This document shows positions 25,856-33,988 of a DNA stretch of 49,325 nucleotides, one piece after another. Below the pieces are notes generated by a model that was not told where the DNA came from, ran no database searches, and worked only from the letters and a program-made list of their open reading frames with translations. The stretch's first letter is position 1; every line of letters begins with the position of its first letter. Made by a program: the position numbers and the translations under genes. The stretch lies in contig DATJHM010000120.1 of assembly GCA_035493895.1 (NCBI GenBank), positions 1 through 49,325 of the forward strand, in the 5' to 3' direction. Source of the stretch: DATJHM01 sp035493895. GTDB taxonomy: Bacteria > Chloroflexota > Ktedonobacteria > Ktedonobacterales > Ktedonobacteraceae.

Positions 25856-27208
25856 TTACTTATAAAGATGTTGTTGTATATATGGTGGAATAGCGCCCCA
25901 ATCGTTGTTTGCCGGTGCGAGAATATATTCTCCGCCGCTGGTCTGGCTATCCTCCAGCACATTCTGGTTGCTCAATCCAATACGAGCCGACTTGGGATCG
26001 TTCAGGTCCATCTTTAAAGCGAACGAGGCCAGATCCGCAAGGGACATATTGGTGTGGATCGTTTTCTGCAATGCAGACATCGCATCATACATATGAGGCC
26101 AGGTAGAGCTCTCTTTTACCTTGGAAAGCACAGCTTTCATAATAATCTGTTGCCGTGCAGAGCGTCCAAAATCGGTCAGTTCGGCCAGATTCTCGGAGGT
26201 TCCCATACCACACACCTCCAGCGGCTCACGAGCACGAGCATACTCAATAGCCGTTGCGCCGTTCATGTGTTGCATACCTTTATTGAATTGCACCTTGATC
26301 CAGGAGGCATCAACCTCCGCATCATCGTTCTTTGGATAACACGCATTAAATGAGTCCGGAACATAGACATCAATTCCACCAATAGAGTCGATGACCTGCT
26401 TAAAGCCGGTAAAATCAATGGTCAGCCAGTATTTGACATTCATGCCAGTGATCAGCGATACTTTCTGAGCTATCGCTCCGCCACCCAGGCTGACGTTTTT
26501 ATTATTGCTGGAAGCCAGTTCATAAATGGAATTAATCTTGGTATAGTTTCCAGAATTTGGCGGATACTGCACCCAGAGATCACGCGGAACTGAGACAAGA
26601 GATGTATGATGACTTTGAGGTTGCACGCTGATCGCGACGATGGAATCCGTCAGATAGGAGCCATCGTGCGCGCCTCCACCATAACCCAGCACGAGCAGGT
26701 TGGTACGATCGGTGGTGCCCATATAGCTTGTTTGCGTACTCAGAGGCGGCTCAGTCGAGATCGCCGTACCAAAGGCAAGCGTTCGTTGCACGATATTTAC
26801 CAGAAAGCAGCCCAGGATCACCAGCAACAGCAGCACGGAAAGGCAGCCAATCGCGCAACCGCGTCGAGTTCTGCCACGCCGTCGCCCGGGTCGACGTGGC
26901 GCAGCTGAATTGCGCGGAAACTGTCCGGGTTGTTGATAAAAATTGCCCGGCGGTTGCATTCCCGGCTGTGGTCCCTGATACGGCTGCGGCTGTCGTGACG
27001 CATAGTCTGCATGTGGCTGCGGTGGGTAGCGCGGCGCATCCTGTCCCGCCTGCTGCCCTGGATAGCGGTACGACTGACGTGGCGTCGATCTGGGCGGCTC
27101 ATCATCTTGAAAGCTTCCCAGCACAAGCTTCTTTTGAGGCTCTTGAGGATTCTGGGAATGCGGCTGAATCGGCTTGAAGGCATCATCATTTTGATTATAT
27201 TCAGGCAT
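25856..27208 (-). CDS. LytR-CpsA-Psr family cell-wall glycopolymer transferase
   Basis: Protein of 450 aa. A long Pro/Gln/Arg-rich cytoplasmic tail (1-117) precedes one membrane helix (about 119-141). The extracytoplasmic LCP domain (about 165-385) shows TDSIVAISVQP, the Arg-rich SVPRDLWVQ, the KINSIYELA segment and AIEYARAREP. LCP proteins transfer undecaprenyl-linked polymers onto peptidoglycan or other acceptors. The tail resembles those of actinobacterial and Ktedonobacteria LCP proteins. ATG follows AAGGGG by six bases. Single gene with its own terminator. Confidence 0.94.
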   Translation of the reverse strand: MPEYNQNDDAFKPIQPHSQNPQEPQKKLVLGSFQDDEPPRSTPRQSYRYPGQQAGQDAPRYPPQPHADYASRQPQPYQGPQPGMQPPGNFYQQPGQFPRNSAAPRRPGRRRGRTRRGCAIGCLSVLLLLVILGCFLVNIVQRTLAFGTAISTEPPLSTQTSYMGTTDRTNLLVLGYGGGAHDGSYLTDSIVAISVQPQSHHTSLVSVPRDLWVQYPPNSGNYTKINSIYELASSNNKNVSLGGGAIAQKVSLITGMNVKYWLTIDFTGFKQVIDSIGGIDVYVPDSFNACYPKNDDAEVDASWIKVQFNKGMQHMNGATAIEYARAREPLEVCGMGTSENLAELTDFGRSARQQIIMKAVLSKVKESSTWPHMYDAMSALQKTIHTNMSLADLASFALKMDLNDPKSARIGLSNQNVLEDSQTSGGEYILAPANNDWGAIPPYIQQHLYK

Positions 27209-27530
27209 GCTTACCCCTTTTTTCTACACAATATATAACTATATACGATGATACAACAACTAATTTCCTCATTCCCTACGCCCTTCCTGAAACCACTCTG
27301 TATCTATTGCCGTTGCTCAGCATTCCTATAATAAGTACGCAAAGAACGTGCTAGAGGTTTGATCGGGAACGAACATACGAAATTGCCTGTGGAGCAAGCG
27401 AATTGCCCGGAGAATTGAGAGCATTCTGTGACTTTTTCTTCTCTCTTTGTGATCCTTTCGTGAGAAAAAAGGGCTAGCCTGTTAAGGTTAAAGGCTGCTT
27501 GCTCGCTATGCAGCCTGAGAGGGAAAAACT
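27209..27530. other. Divergent promoter region
   Basis: 322 bp between the LCP gene and the flavin-binding protein gene. A 7-bp hairpin AGGCTGC/GCAGCCT (27492-27498, 27510-27516) sits in the 5' leader of the latter, just before AGAGGG and the ATG. No hexamer pair stands out. Confidence 0.4.
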
Positions 27531-27974
27531 ATGACCGGAGAACTTCCAGCATGTCAGATTGATCAGATACTCTATGCCGAGACGTTCGGACGCATTGGCT
27601 GTCATGTGAAGGGAAAAACTTATATCATTCCGATGAATTATGTCTATGATGGGAAGCATATTTACGGCCACTCCACCGATGGGATGAAATTGGAGATGAT
27701 GCGCACAAATGCCAGGGTCTGCTTTCAGGTGGATCAGGTACGCGATCCAGCACACTGGTATCACGTGATTGTCTGGGGTGTATTTCAAGAACTCTTAGGA
27801 GAGGAGGCTGCTTGTGCGCTTCATATGCTGGCACGGCGGCTGACGACGTTGATTGCCAGCGGCCAATCGATCCATGAGATGCGCAACGTCGAGGCTTCTT
27901 ATAATCACGACCCCTATCAAAAGATTACGGTGTATCGCATTCGCCTTACCAAAAAAACCGGACAGGGTGCGTGA
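27531..27974 (+). CDS. Pyridoxamine 5'-phosphate oxidase-like flavin-binding protein
   Basis: Protein of 147 aa of the NimA/FMN-binding split-barrel type: GRIGCHVKGKTYIIPMNYVYDG and GMKLEMMRTNARVCFQVD patterns, then WHVIVWG-like strand (WYHVIVWGVF). Members bind FMN, F420 or haem and reduce or bind small compounds such as nitroimidazoles. ATG is preceded by AGAGGG. Its stop lies inside a long hairpin. Substrate unknown. Confidence 0.88.
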   Translation: MTGELPACQIDQILYAETFGRIGCHVKGKTYIIPMNYVYDGKHIYGHSTDGMKLEMMRTNARVCFQVDQVRDPAHWYHVIVWGVFQELLGEEAACALHMLARRLTTLIASGQSIHEMRNVEASYNHDPYQKITVYRIRLTKKTGQGA

Positions 27975-28020
27975 CCATCATCGCCTTTCTTGTTTGCGCT
28001 TCATGGTCACGCACCCTGTC
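27961..28020. terminator. Long perfect hairpin at the 3' end of the flavin-binding gene
   Basis: A perfect 18-bp inverted repeat (27961-27978 and 28003-28020) with a 24-nt loop, starting 11 bp before the stop and including it. No T-run follows, so it may instead protect the message end or stop convergent transcription from the UspA gene. Confidence 0.65.
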
Positions 28021-28066
28021 CATCGTCTCTACGAAGTTTAGCCGCGCCGGGGTCGCAGTCAAAGCA

Positions 28067-29092
28067 TTATGGCATATGTGCCATCCCTTGCGCTTCCGTG
28101 TGCTGATCGGGTTGAGACGGTACTTTTTCTGGTCGTACGACGAGCATAGGCAATGTTGTCGCGCTCAGAATACGTTCAGCAATGCTCCCCATAATCCAGC
28201 GTGCCAGGCCCGTACGCCCATGTGTCGCCATAGCAATCATAGCACTGGCGGGTATCGTGCCCTGGTCACCCATCTGTCCCCCCTGTTCTGCAATGCCAAG
28301 GATAAAGCTCGCCACGTCCTCGCTTTGCACAACCGAAGAGGAAACCGAGAGATGCAGAGAGGCAAACGGTGCTTCCGTTTGCATACGTTGCTCTATCTCA
28401 TGCAAGTACGCCTTCGCCTGCACTGCCTCTGCCTCGTTCAGGGCAGCAATGGACCCTGTGACATCAGGTACGGTCGGTATCAGTTCCACCACACGTATGA
28501 GATGTAACGCCCCTGCTTCTGGAGCTGCAAGCGCGGCAACAAGCTCAGCCGCAGGCTGCAATGCCGCTTCAGAAAGAGGCGAACCATCCAGGGGAACCAG
28601 CGCCTGTAACGTTTTTGTCGCGCTCTCTTGCGATCCAGCAAACAACGGATGATCTTCGCGCACGATAAAAACCGGGATAGGACTATGTCGCGCCAGCTTC
28701 TGCGCGACGCTTCCCAGTACCCAGCGCTGAAGACCCGTTGCACCGTGGCTGCACATGACGAGGAGATCCACCTGCACCTCTTTCGCATACAGCATGATCT
28801 GTTGTGCAGGCGTGCCGATGCGCACCTCTGTTTTGACGCCCATTCCTCCCAATTTATCGACGGCAAGCACATGCGTGAGATAAGCTTCCGCTCGCTTCAC
28901 CTCATCCTCTACGGCATATCCTGTTTGCGCGAGTTGATTTGTCGCCATATATCCATCAAGTACGAGAGGAGGCTGCACGACACGCAGAAGGGTCAACGTA
29001 CCCCCAGAAGCATGAGCGATACGCCGCGCCACCTGAAAAGCCTCTTCCGCACGGGCCGATCCATCCAGAGGAACAAGAATACGATGAAACAT
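28067..29092 (-). CDS. Universal stress protein with two UspA domains
   Basis: Protein of 341 aa. ATG at 29092 is set by AAAGGAG eight bases upstream and begins MFHRILVPLDGS, the canonical UspA start. Two domains (about 1-150 and 155-325) each carry the ATP-binding pattern G-x2-G-x9-GS: GATGLQRWVLGS and GRTGLARWIMGS. Tandem ATP-binding Usp proteins act in stress survival. Cytoplasmic, monocistronic. Confidence 0.95.
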   Translation of the reverse strand: MFHRILVPLDGSARAEEAFQVARRIAHASGGTLTLLRVVQPPLVLDGYMATNQLAQTGYAVEDEVKRAEAYLTHVLAVDKLGGMGVKTEVRIGTPAQQIMLYAKEVQVDLLVMCSHGATGLQRWVLGSVAQKLARHSPIPVFIVREDHPLFAGSQESATKTLQALVPLDGSPLSEAALQPAAELVAALAAPEAGALHLIRVVELIPTVPDVTGSIAALNEAEAVQAKAYLHEIEQRMQTEAPFASLHLSVSSSVVQSEDVASFILGIAEQGGQMGDQGTIPASAMIAMATHGRTGLARWIMGSIAERILSATTLPMLVVRPEKVPSQPDQHTEAQGMAHMP

Positions 29093-29324
29093 TGCAAAAC
29101 TCCTTTCAACAGGAGAAAAGACAGAGTTGGAGGGACACAGCAATGCTCGGGTCCGCCTCCCCCTCGTCTACAACATGACCACGATGTATCTTTCAAAAAG
29201 TAGTTCTCTGGTTCCCTCCAGATCTTAGTATGCTTCTTTACGATCACAATTCTCTCTCATGATCACATCCTGAACTCTCATTCTTATCTCAAATACCCAT
29301 GCCACCTCACACAAAAACACACGT

Positions 29325-30158
29325 TCAGGAGAAGAGGTCCGGGCGCAGGACAAGATCCGCCCTGATCTGATAGACGCTTTCTGCATCTGAAAGGAGCGCG
29401 CTGTCTATTTTCTGAAGAAACATCGCTTCACGGTTGTGCTCCAGGCGCTGGAGAACGCCGCGAAAGGGGACGGCGATTTGTGAACGACCAATCAGGTGCT
29501 CGGTGGTTGCCAGGCCCACATCATCAGTATCAGCCGCATTGGCATAGACCAATACAATTTCATGCTCGAAGGCCCGGGCCACGCAGAGCGCATCCACCAG
29601 AATCACCTCTGACTGCGCCTCATACTTCTGCCCAATACCTGCATCCTCAAAGCACCAGTAGCTCGGACAAATGACCATATCCACACCCTGCTGTACCATC
29701 TTGCGAAACACTTCGGGGAAGGCAAGGTCCCAGCAGATGAGGAGACCCACCCGGCCATAGGCGGTCTGGAAAACGGGGAATTCGTTGCCGGGCGAAAGAT
29801 AACTGCGCTCGGGATGCCAGAGATTGGCCTTGCGATAGCGCCCTCTGCATTGCCCGCTCTTGTCGATATAATATGTCGTGTTATACCAGCCTCGCTCATC
29901 GCCTTCGATAATCGAGCCCGGCACTATATCCAGCTGGTAACGTTGTGCAAGCTGCTGGAAATGCGCCAGATAGCGGCCCGTGAAATCTACAAAGTCCATA
30001 TGAGCACTGATTGGTCCGGTCACGAAATCTTCAGGGAACACAATGATGTTCGCTCCAGCTCTGGCGGCCTCTTGCAAAAAGTGTTCCGCCTTACGCAAAT
30101 TCTCTTCTGGCGCAAATTGAGCAATGGAACATTGTACGACGGCAATCGCAAATTGCAT
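29325..30158 (-). CDS. Nitrilase-superfamily carbon-nitrogen hydrolase
   Basis: Protein of 277 aa, full length. The catalytic triad is visible: Glu43 (FPEDF), Lys110 (RYRKANLW) and Cys142 (LICWDLAFPE). The fold hydrolyses amides or nitriles of small carboxylates such as omega-amides or N-carbamoyl compounds; the exact substrate cannot be read. GAGATAGAG precedes the ATG. No pathway partners nearby. Confidence 0.93.
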   Translation of the reverse strand: MQFAIAVVQCSIAQFAPEENLRKAEHFLQEAARAGANIIVFPEDFVTGPISAHMDFVDFTGRYLAHFQQLAQRYQLDIVPGSIIEGDERGWYNTTYYIDKSGQCRGRYRKANLWHPERSYLSPGNEFPVFQTAYGRVGLLICWDLAFPEVFRKMVQQGVDMVICPSYWCFEDAGIGQKYEAQSEVILVDALCVARAFEHEIVLVYANAADTDDVGLATTEHLIGRSQIAVPFRGVLQRLEHNREAMFLQKIDSALLSDAESVYQIRADLVLRPDLFS

Positions 30159-30372
30159 CTCTATCTCACTCTCAGTGTTTATCGTTTATTATAGCCGATT
30201 TCGGAAATACGCTGGAAGGGGGTAGCGTTGCCGTATTTTGCCGGGGGTATGAGCGGCCAATCGCGCCTTTGCGTACAGTACAAAACTGCTTGCTTTCTAT
30301 TATACAGTATGTTACCATGCTGGAAACAAGGGAATAAACGCGGTAAAGATTATAAAAGGCGAGGAAGAGTCC

Positions 30373-31236
30373 ATGGACCACAAGCAGTATCCTAATCCCA
30401 CAACATACGTTATTTCGCCCGAAGAAGGGGCTGAGATGGCACGACTGATAGATCAAGATGAGATGATCACCGAGGCAATGGGAACGCTTTTCCCGCCGGG
30501 ATTGGATCTGTTGCAGGTACGAGACATGCTGGACGTTGCCTGTGGTCCTGGAGGTTGGACACGAAAGATTGCCCGACAGCTTCCGGATGTCGAGGTCACC
30601 GGCATCGATATCAGTGAGCGTATGATTAATTATGCCACGGCGTATTCCCAGATCGAACATCTGGAGAATGCACACTTTCTCGTTTGTGATGTCACCAAAC
30701 CGCTTCCACACCTGGATGAATCGTTCGATCTTGTGAATGCACGAGGTATGTTAGGATTTTTGCATCATTCGATGTGGCCCAATGTGATCAAAGAATTTGC
30801 ACGTATTACACGTCCGGGCGGATTCGTGGTCCTCACCGAATCAGATGACTTCGGGCATAGCAACTCGGAAGCATTTGAACGCTATCAGCAGTTCATTCTG
30901 CAAGCAGTCGCAAAATCTGGACTTTCGCAGCATCCTCTGGGAACACACTGGGGCGCAACGTCTATGCTCAGAGTGCATATGCGAGCCGCAGGCTATCAGC
31001 CCGTCCAGGTTATTCCTTATGTCGTCGATTATTCTGCCGGAACCAAAGCCAACGCCAGCGTTTATGCAAATTTCTCGATCTCGCACAAATTGATCCAGCC
31101 ATTTCTCATCAAAGCAGGCGTCGTCACCCAGGAAGAAATCGACGAGCTCTATGAACAATGTTTTCTCGACATGCTTTCAGATGACTTCAGCGCCCTGTGG
31201 ATTTTTATGACCGCCTGGGGCTATAAAATTGCGTAG
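30373..31236 (+). CDS. Class I SAM-dependent methyltransferase
   Basis: Protein of 287 aa. Motif I is DVACGPGGWTRKIA (about 54-67), motif II GIDIS, then FDLVNARGMLGFL and ITRPGGFVVLTE (post-II/III). The C-terminal third is helical with no extra domain. Similar proteins methylate small molecules or quinones; substrate unknown. The stop TAG lies in the first bases of a palindromic repeat. Confidence 0.9.
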   Translation: MDHKQYPNPTTYVISPEEGAEMARLIDQDEMITEAMGTLFPPGLDLLQVRDMLDVACGPGGWTRKIARQLPDVEVTGIDISERMINYATAYSQIEHLENAHFLVCDVTKPLPHLDESFDLVNARGMLGFLHHSMWPNVIKEFARITRPGGFVVLTESDDFGHSNSEAFERYQQFILQAVAKSGLSQHPLGTHWGATSMLRVHMRAAGYQPVQVIPYVVDYSAGTKANASVYANFSISHKLIQPFLIKAGVVTQEEIDELYEQCFLDMLSDDFSALWIFMTAWGYKIA

Positions 31237-31315
31237 AAGCGCGGCTGATCTGCACCCAGGCCATCACGCGACGCTGCGTTTGCTCGACAGCCCGGGCGCG
31301 GATCAACCGCGCTTC
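31236..31315. repeat. Palindromic repeat fused to the methyltransferase stop
   Basis: GAAGCGCGGCTGATCTGC (31236-31253) and its inverse (31298-31315, two mismatches) with a GC-rich 44-bp centre. The preceding GTAGA resembles the starts of the palindromes at 16.09 and 11.77 kb. It lies between convergent genes and may serve as their shared end. Confidence 0.6.
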
Positions 31316-31362
31316 CATCAGGATCGGTAATCCATACAGGAGGACATGAGAAGAAACGGTAT

Positions 31363-32142
31363 CTACTGCTGGATCGCTCTTTCAGGCAGGCGTTGCGGCA
31401 CCTGATCACGCCACTTGCGTGAATAGACCAGCAGTTCTTTGAAAGCGCGCAGAATCACTTTGATGTTGGCCCCGGTAGCCTTGCCGCCCTGGCGAGGAAG
31501 ATGATGAACTCCGATCTGCTTCATGCGACCACCTTCGCGCTGGAGCTTATAGAGCATCTCCGCATTGATCATCGCACCTCGCGTTTCAAATACCTGACGA
31601 TGCAAGAAATCGGTGTGATAGAGTTTGAAGGCGCAATCAATATCGCGCACGCGAACTCCCAGCACAAGCGCAACGACCTGCTTCCAGCCCCACGCATTCA
31701 GCGTACGAATCCAGCGATCCTGGCGTTGCAGCCGATAGCCAATCACCGCATCATAGCTGGTCGCAAAAGGCAAAAACTGGTGCAATTCCTCAATCGAGAA
31801 CTGCCCGTCAGAATCCATAAAGAAACCAAGCTCTTTACTTGCGGCCTCAAAACCACTGATGAGCGCGGCCCCATAGCCCTTGTTCGTGACATGTGTAATT
31901 ACGCGCAAACGTGGCGTACGGGCAGCCAGTTCAGCCAGCAACAGACCCGTGCGGTCAGCACTGCCATCATTCACCACAAGCACCTCATAGTCGATATGCC
32001 ACGCATCAACTGTTCGAAGCACATTCTCGACTGTCGCAATAATAACTTCTTCTTCGTTATAGGCAGGCAAAACGATAGAAAGGCTCCGCTGTTCTGCTTG
32101 ATAGGACAACCCGTTTCCCGCCGAGGTTTCAAAAGTATGCAT
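31363..32142 (-). CDS. Family 2 glycosyltransferase, dolichol-phosphate-mannose-synthase type
   Basis: Protein of 259 aa without membrane segments. It shows the GT-A start LSIVLPAYNEEEVI, VVNDGSADRT and the metal-binding DSD at 110-112. Enzymes of this kind put a sugar from a nucleotide donor on polyprenyl phosphate at the cytoplasmic face. A GtrA-type membrane protein is encoded 12 bp upstream on the same strand; the pair is typical for making and flipping a lipid-linked sugar used to decorate wall polymers or proteins. Confidence 0.93.
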   Translation of the reverse strand: MHTFETSAGNGLSYQAEQRSLSIVLPAYNEEEVIIATVENVLRTVDAWHIDYEVLVVNDGSADRTGLLLAELAARTPRLRVITHVTNKGYGAALISGFEAASKELGFFMDSDGQFSIEELHQFLPFATSYDAVIGYRLQRQDRWIRTLNAWGWKQVVALVLGVRVRDIDCAFKLYHTDFLHRQVFETRGAMINAEMLYKLQREGGRMKQIGVHHLPRQGGKATGANIKVILRAFKELLVYSRKWRDQVPQRLPERAIQQ

Positions 32143-32154
32143 GATATATCGCCT

Positions 32155-32694
32155 TTAGAGTTCTGATTTTTGCACGAAAACCCACAGATGCATGCCCAGA
32201 TAAGAGACGCTGGCGGTACCGGCCACGGCCAGAAGCTTGGCCAGATTGTTTAACAGCGTCGTATTTCCACCAACGTGACGCAGGAGCATACTCGCAATCC
32301 AGAGAATCAAGTCGCTACAGAGAATGCCCGCACCAGTAGTCAGGATGAAACGCACCACCTCACTGCGTGTGACTGTATGTTTTCGCCGAAACGTCCAATA
32401 TTTATTGAGCAAAAAGCTATCGATAGCCCCGATTGCGTAGGCGATCGAGTTATACACCAGGAGATGCGCTGAGCTGTGTGTCGGAAACAGCCAGAGAAGC
32501 GCATTAAACAGACACAAATCCAGGACTGTGTTCACGATGCCAACGATGCCAAAACGGCCCACCCGCATGATCACTTGCCACCCCCCTCTTTTTTTCACCG
32601 TCTTCCCGGCAGCATCCCGCTCACCCGATTCCTGCTCTCTCGTTTCTTGCTCCTGTGGACGAGCAGCGGTATGCTCAGGGTATAAACGCGCCAA
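32155..32694 (-). CDS. GtrA-like membrane protein
   Basis: Protein of 179 aa starting at TTG, with AAGAAGG five bases upstream. Residues 1-40 are a charged soluble head. Four membrane helices follow with GtrA patterns RFGIVGIVNTVLDLCLFNAL and NKYWTFRRKHTVTRSEVVRF. GtrA proteins are thought to flip polyprenyl-phosphate sugars. It is co-transcribed with the glycosyltransferase 12 bp downstream. Confidence 0.92.
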   Translation of the reverse strand: MARLYPEHTAARPQEQETREQESGERDAAGKTVKKRGGWQVIMRVGRFGIVGIVNTVLDLCLFNALLWLFPTHSSAHLLVYNSIAYAIGAIDSFLLNKYWTFRRKHTVTRSEVVRFILTTGAGILCSDLILWIASMLLRHVGGNTTLLNNLAKLLAVAGTASVSYLGMHLWVFVQKSEL

Positions 32695-33123
32695 ACGTAC
32701 CTTCTTTCCAATCTGAGAGATGAATAATCGTGAATGATGGGGAAGAAAAAAGATGCTATCCTGTTTCTTTCTTCTTCACGACGAGGCTTTATTTCCTTGC
32801 CTCTGCTGCTTATTGTAAAAGGCAGAGATCGAATATCCTTCAAGGAATTCTTAAATATATGTGAAAAATTTGACAAATCGCCTCAGAGGCGCAGGAGGAA
32901 ATGCAGCATGAGTTCGTGGGGAACAATCGTGATGGCACAAAATAAAATCAGAGGAGTGAGAGCAAGATACAAATGCTACTTATATTCCACCATCAAAAAT
33001 ACACTTAAAGGCCTGTTGGCTTGCAATTAACCTGTAATCCATCTATGATGAATAACACTATAACATCTGCTTCTTGACATAACAAAGATGCAGCTATTCT
33101 TGTGTTTATATGGAGGAATATCG
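32695..33123. other. Gap upstream of the zinc-ribbon gene
   Basis: 429 bp. TTGACA at 32870-32875 is followed by a CGCCT/AGGCG hairpin rather than a -10. AGGAGG at 32893-32898 precedes a 40-codon frame. A second TTGACA at 33074-33079 with TATTCT at 33095-33100 (15-bp spacer, short) may start the zinc-ribbon gene. Confidence 0.4.
32908..33030 (+). CDS. Possible 40-aa basic peptide
   Basis: ATG at 32908 lies nine bases after a perfect AGGAGG. The 40 residues are basic with several Tyr and Cys and no recognised motif. A longer in-frame start at 32734 has no ribosome site. The only support is the ribosome site, so this may be chance. Confidence 0.3.
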   Translation: MSSWGTIVMAQNKIRGVRARYKCYLYSTIKNTLKGLLACN

Positions 33124-33867
33124 ATGAATTGTACCCAGTGTGGAAAAAACGTGGCAGATGATGCTCGTTTCTGTTCCCATTGTGGAAAGGTCCTGACACC
33201 TGGCAATGGCAGTAACACTGTCAGTATCTCTATGGAAAAGACGATAGAGGAACTCAAAGTCAAGCTACGTACTCTGGAGCGACGATTTGAAGAGGAGCAG
33301 AAACGCGCAGCATCTCCTCCCCCCGTGCGCAGGATCACAGGCTTCATGATAATGCTCTTTGCAGCTCTCATGGCTCTTTTCTCCTTCTGTTTTCTGCCCT
33401 ATTTCACCTGTTCCATCGAAACTACAAACGGGCTTGGTGGATATGTTGTCCAGGGCTCCGACATTTCTATTTCGGGCTCACAGTTGAACGTCGTTCCACA
33501 ACTGACAGGAGTGAGTCCAGAGTACCTTAAAGCATTTCCCGACTTCTCAACATTCTGGCTTCAACCTCTCATCGCTGCTCTGCTTGCATTCGTAGCTTTC
33601 TATCAGATCATTAAACTACTGAACACTCTCCAGCCAGAAGATCATATTGAGCAGCGCAAGATGGCGACATTCCTCCTTCTGGTACTGGCTGCGCTCACTG
33701 CCTTCGTAGCCTACCAACCATTATCTAAGAACATAGGAGAAAGCAAAGAGCACTTCTCCGATTATGCTGGTATCGGCTACTGGCTCTTTATCATTATGCT
33801 CATGGTGGTAGCAGCAGGCGGGATTGTGCAGATCATCTCTGAACGAAGGTCGAAGAAGACCTTCTGA
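33124..33867 (+). CDS. Zinc-ribbon membrane protein
   Basis: Protein of 247 aa. ATG at 33124 follows GGAGG by eight bases. The N-terminus is a zinc ribbon with Cys3, Cys6, Cys17 and Cys20. A coiled coil follows (about 36-63, SMEKTIEELKVKLRTLERRF). Four membrane helices lie at about 72-95, 146-168, 180-200 and 218-238. A beta-rich loop lies between the first two helices. Zinc-ribbon plus membrane helices is common in Chloroflexota but without known function. Convergent with the UxaA-type gene. Confidence 0.8.
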   Translation: MNCTQCGKNVADDARFCSHCGKVLTPGNGSNTVSISMEKTIEELKVKLRTLERRFEEEQKRAASPPPVRRITGFMIMLFAALMALFSFCFLPYFTCSIETTNGLGGYVVQGSDISISGSQLNVVPQLTGVSPEYLKAFPDFSTFWLQPLIAALLAFVAFYQIIKLLNTLQPEDHIEQRKMATFLLLVLAALTAFVAYQPLSKNIGESKEHFSDYAGIGYWLFIIMLMVVAAGGIVQIISERRSKKTF

Positions 33868-33902
33868 GCACTACAAGAAAATTCGGAGGGAAGAACGGCA
33901 GA

Positions 33903-33945
33903 GGTCGGGATCGACTTCATGCCGACCCACATCCCCCACCGACTT
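33903..33945. repeat. Degenerate copy of the palindromic repeat
   Basis: GGTCGG...CCGACC (33903-33928) followed by CATCCCCCACCGACTTCTCGC, which resembles the CCCCCACCGGCCATCTCGCC tail of the elements at 11.95 and 14.68 kb. It fills the gap between two convergent genes. Confidence 0.5.
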
Positions 33946-33988
33946 CTCGCGAATACTTCCCCGCACGATGACCTGATGGTGCCGGTTC

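Noticed and set aside
32734..33030. 98-codon version of the small plus-strand frame
   Set aside because: Its first ATG lacks a ribosome site; only the internal ATG at 32908 has one, so at most the 40-aa form is considered.
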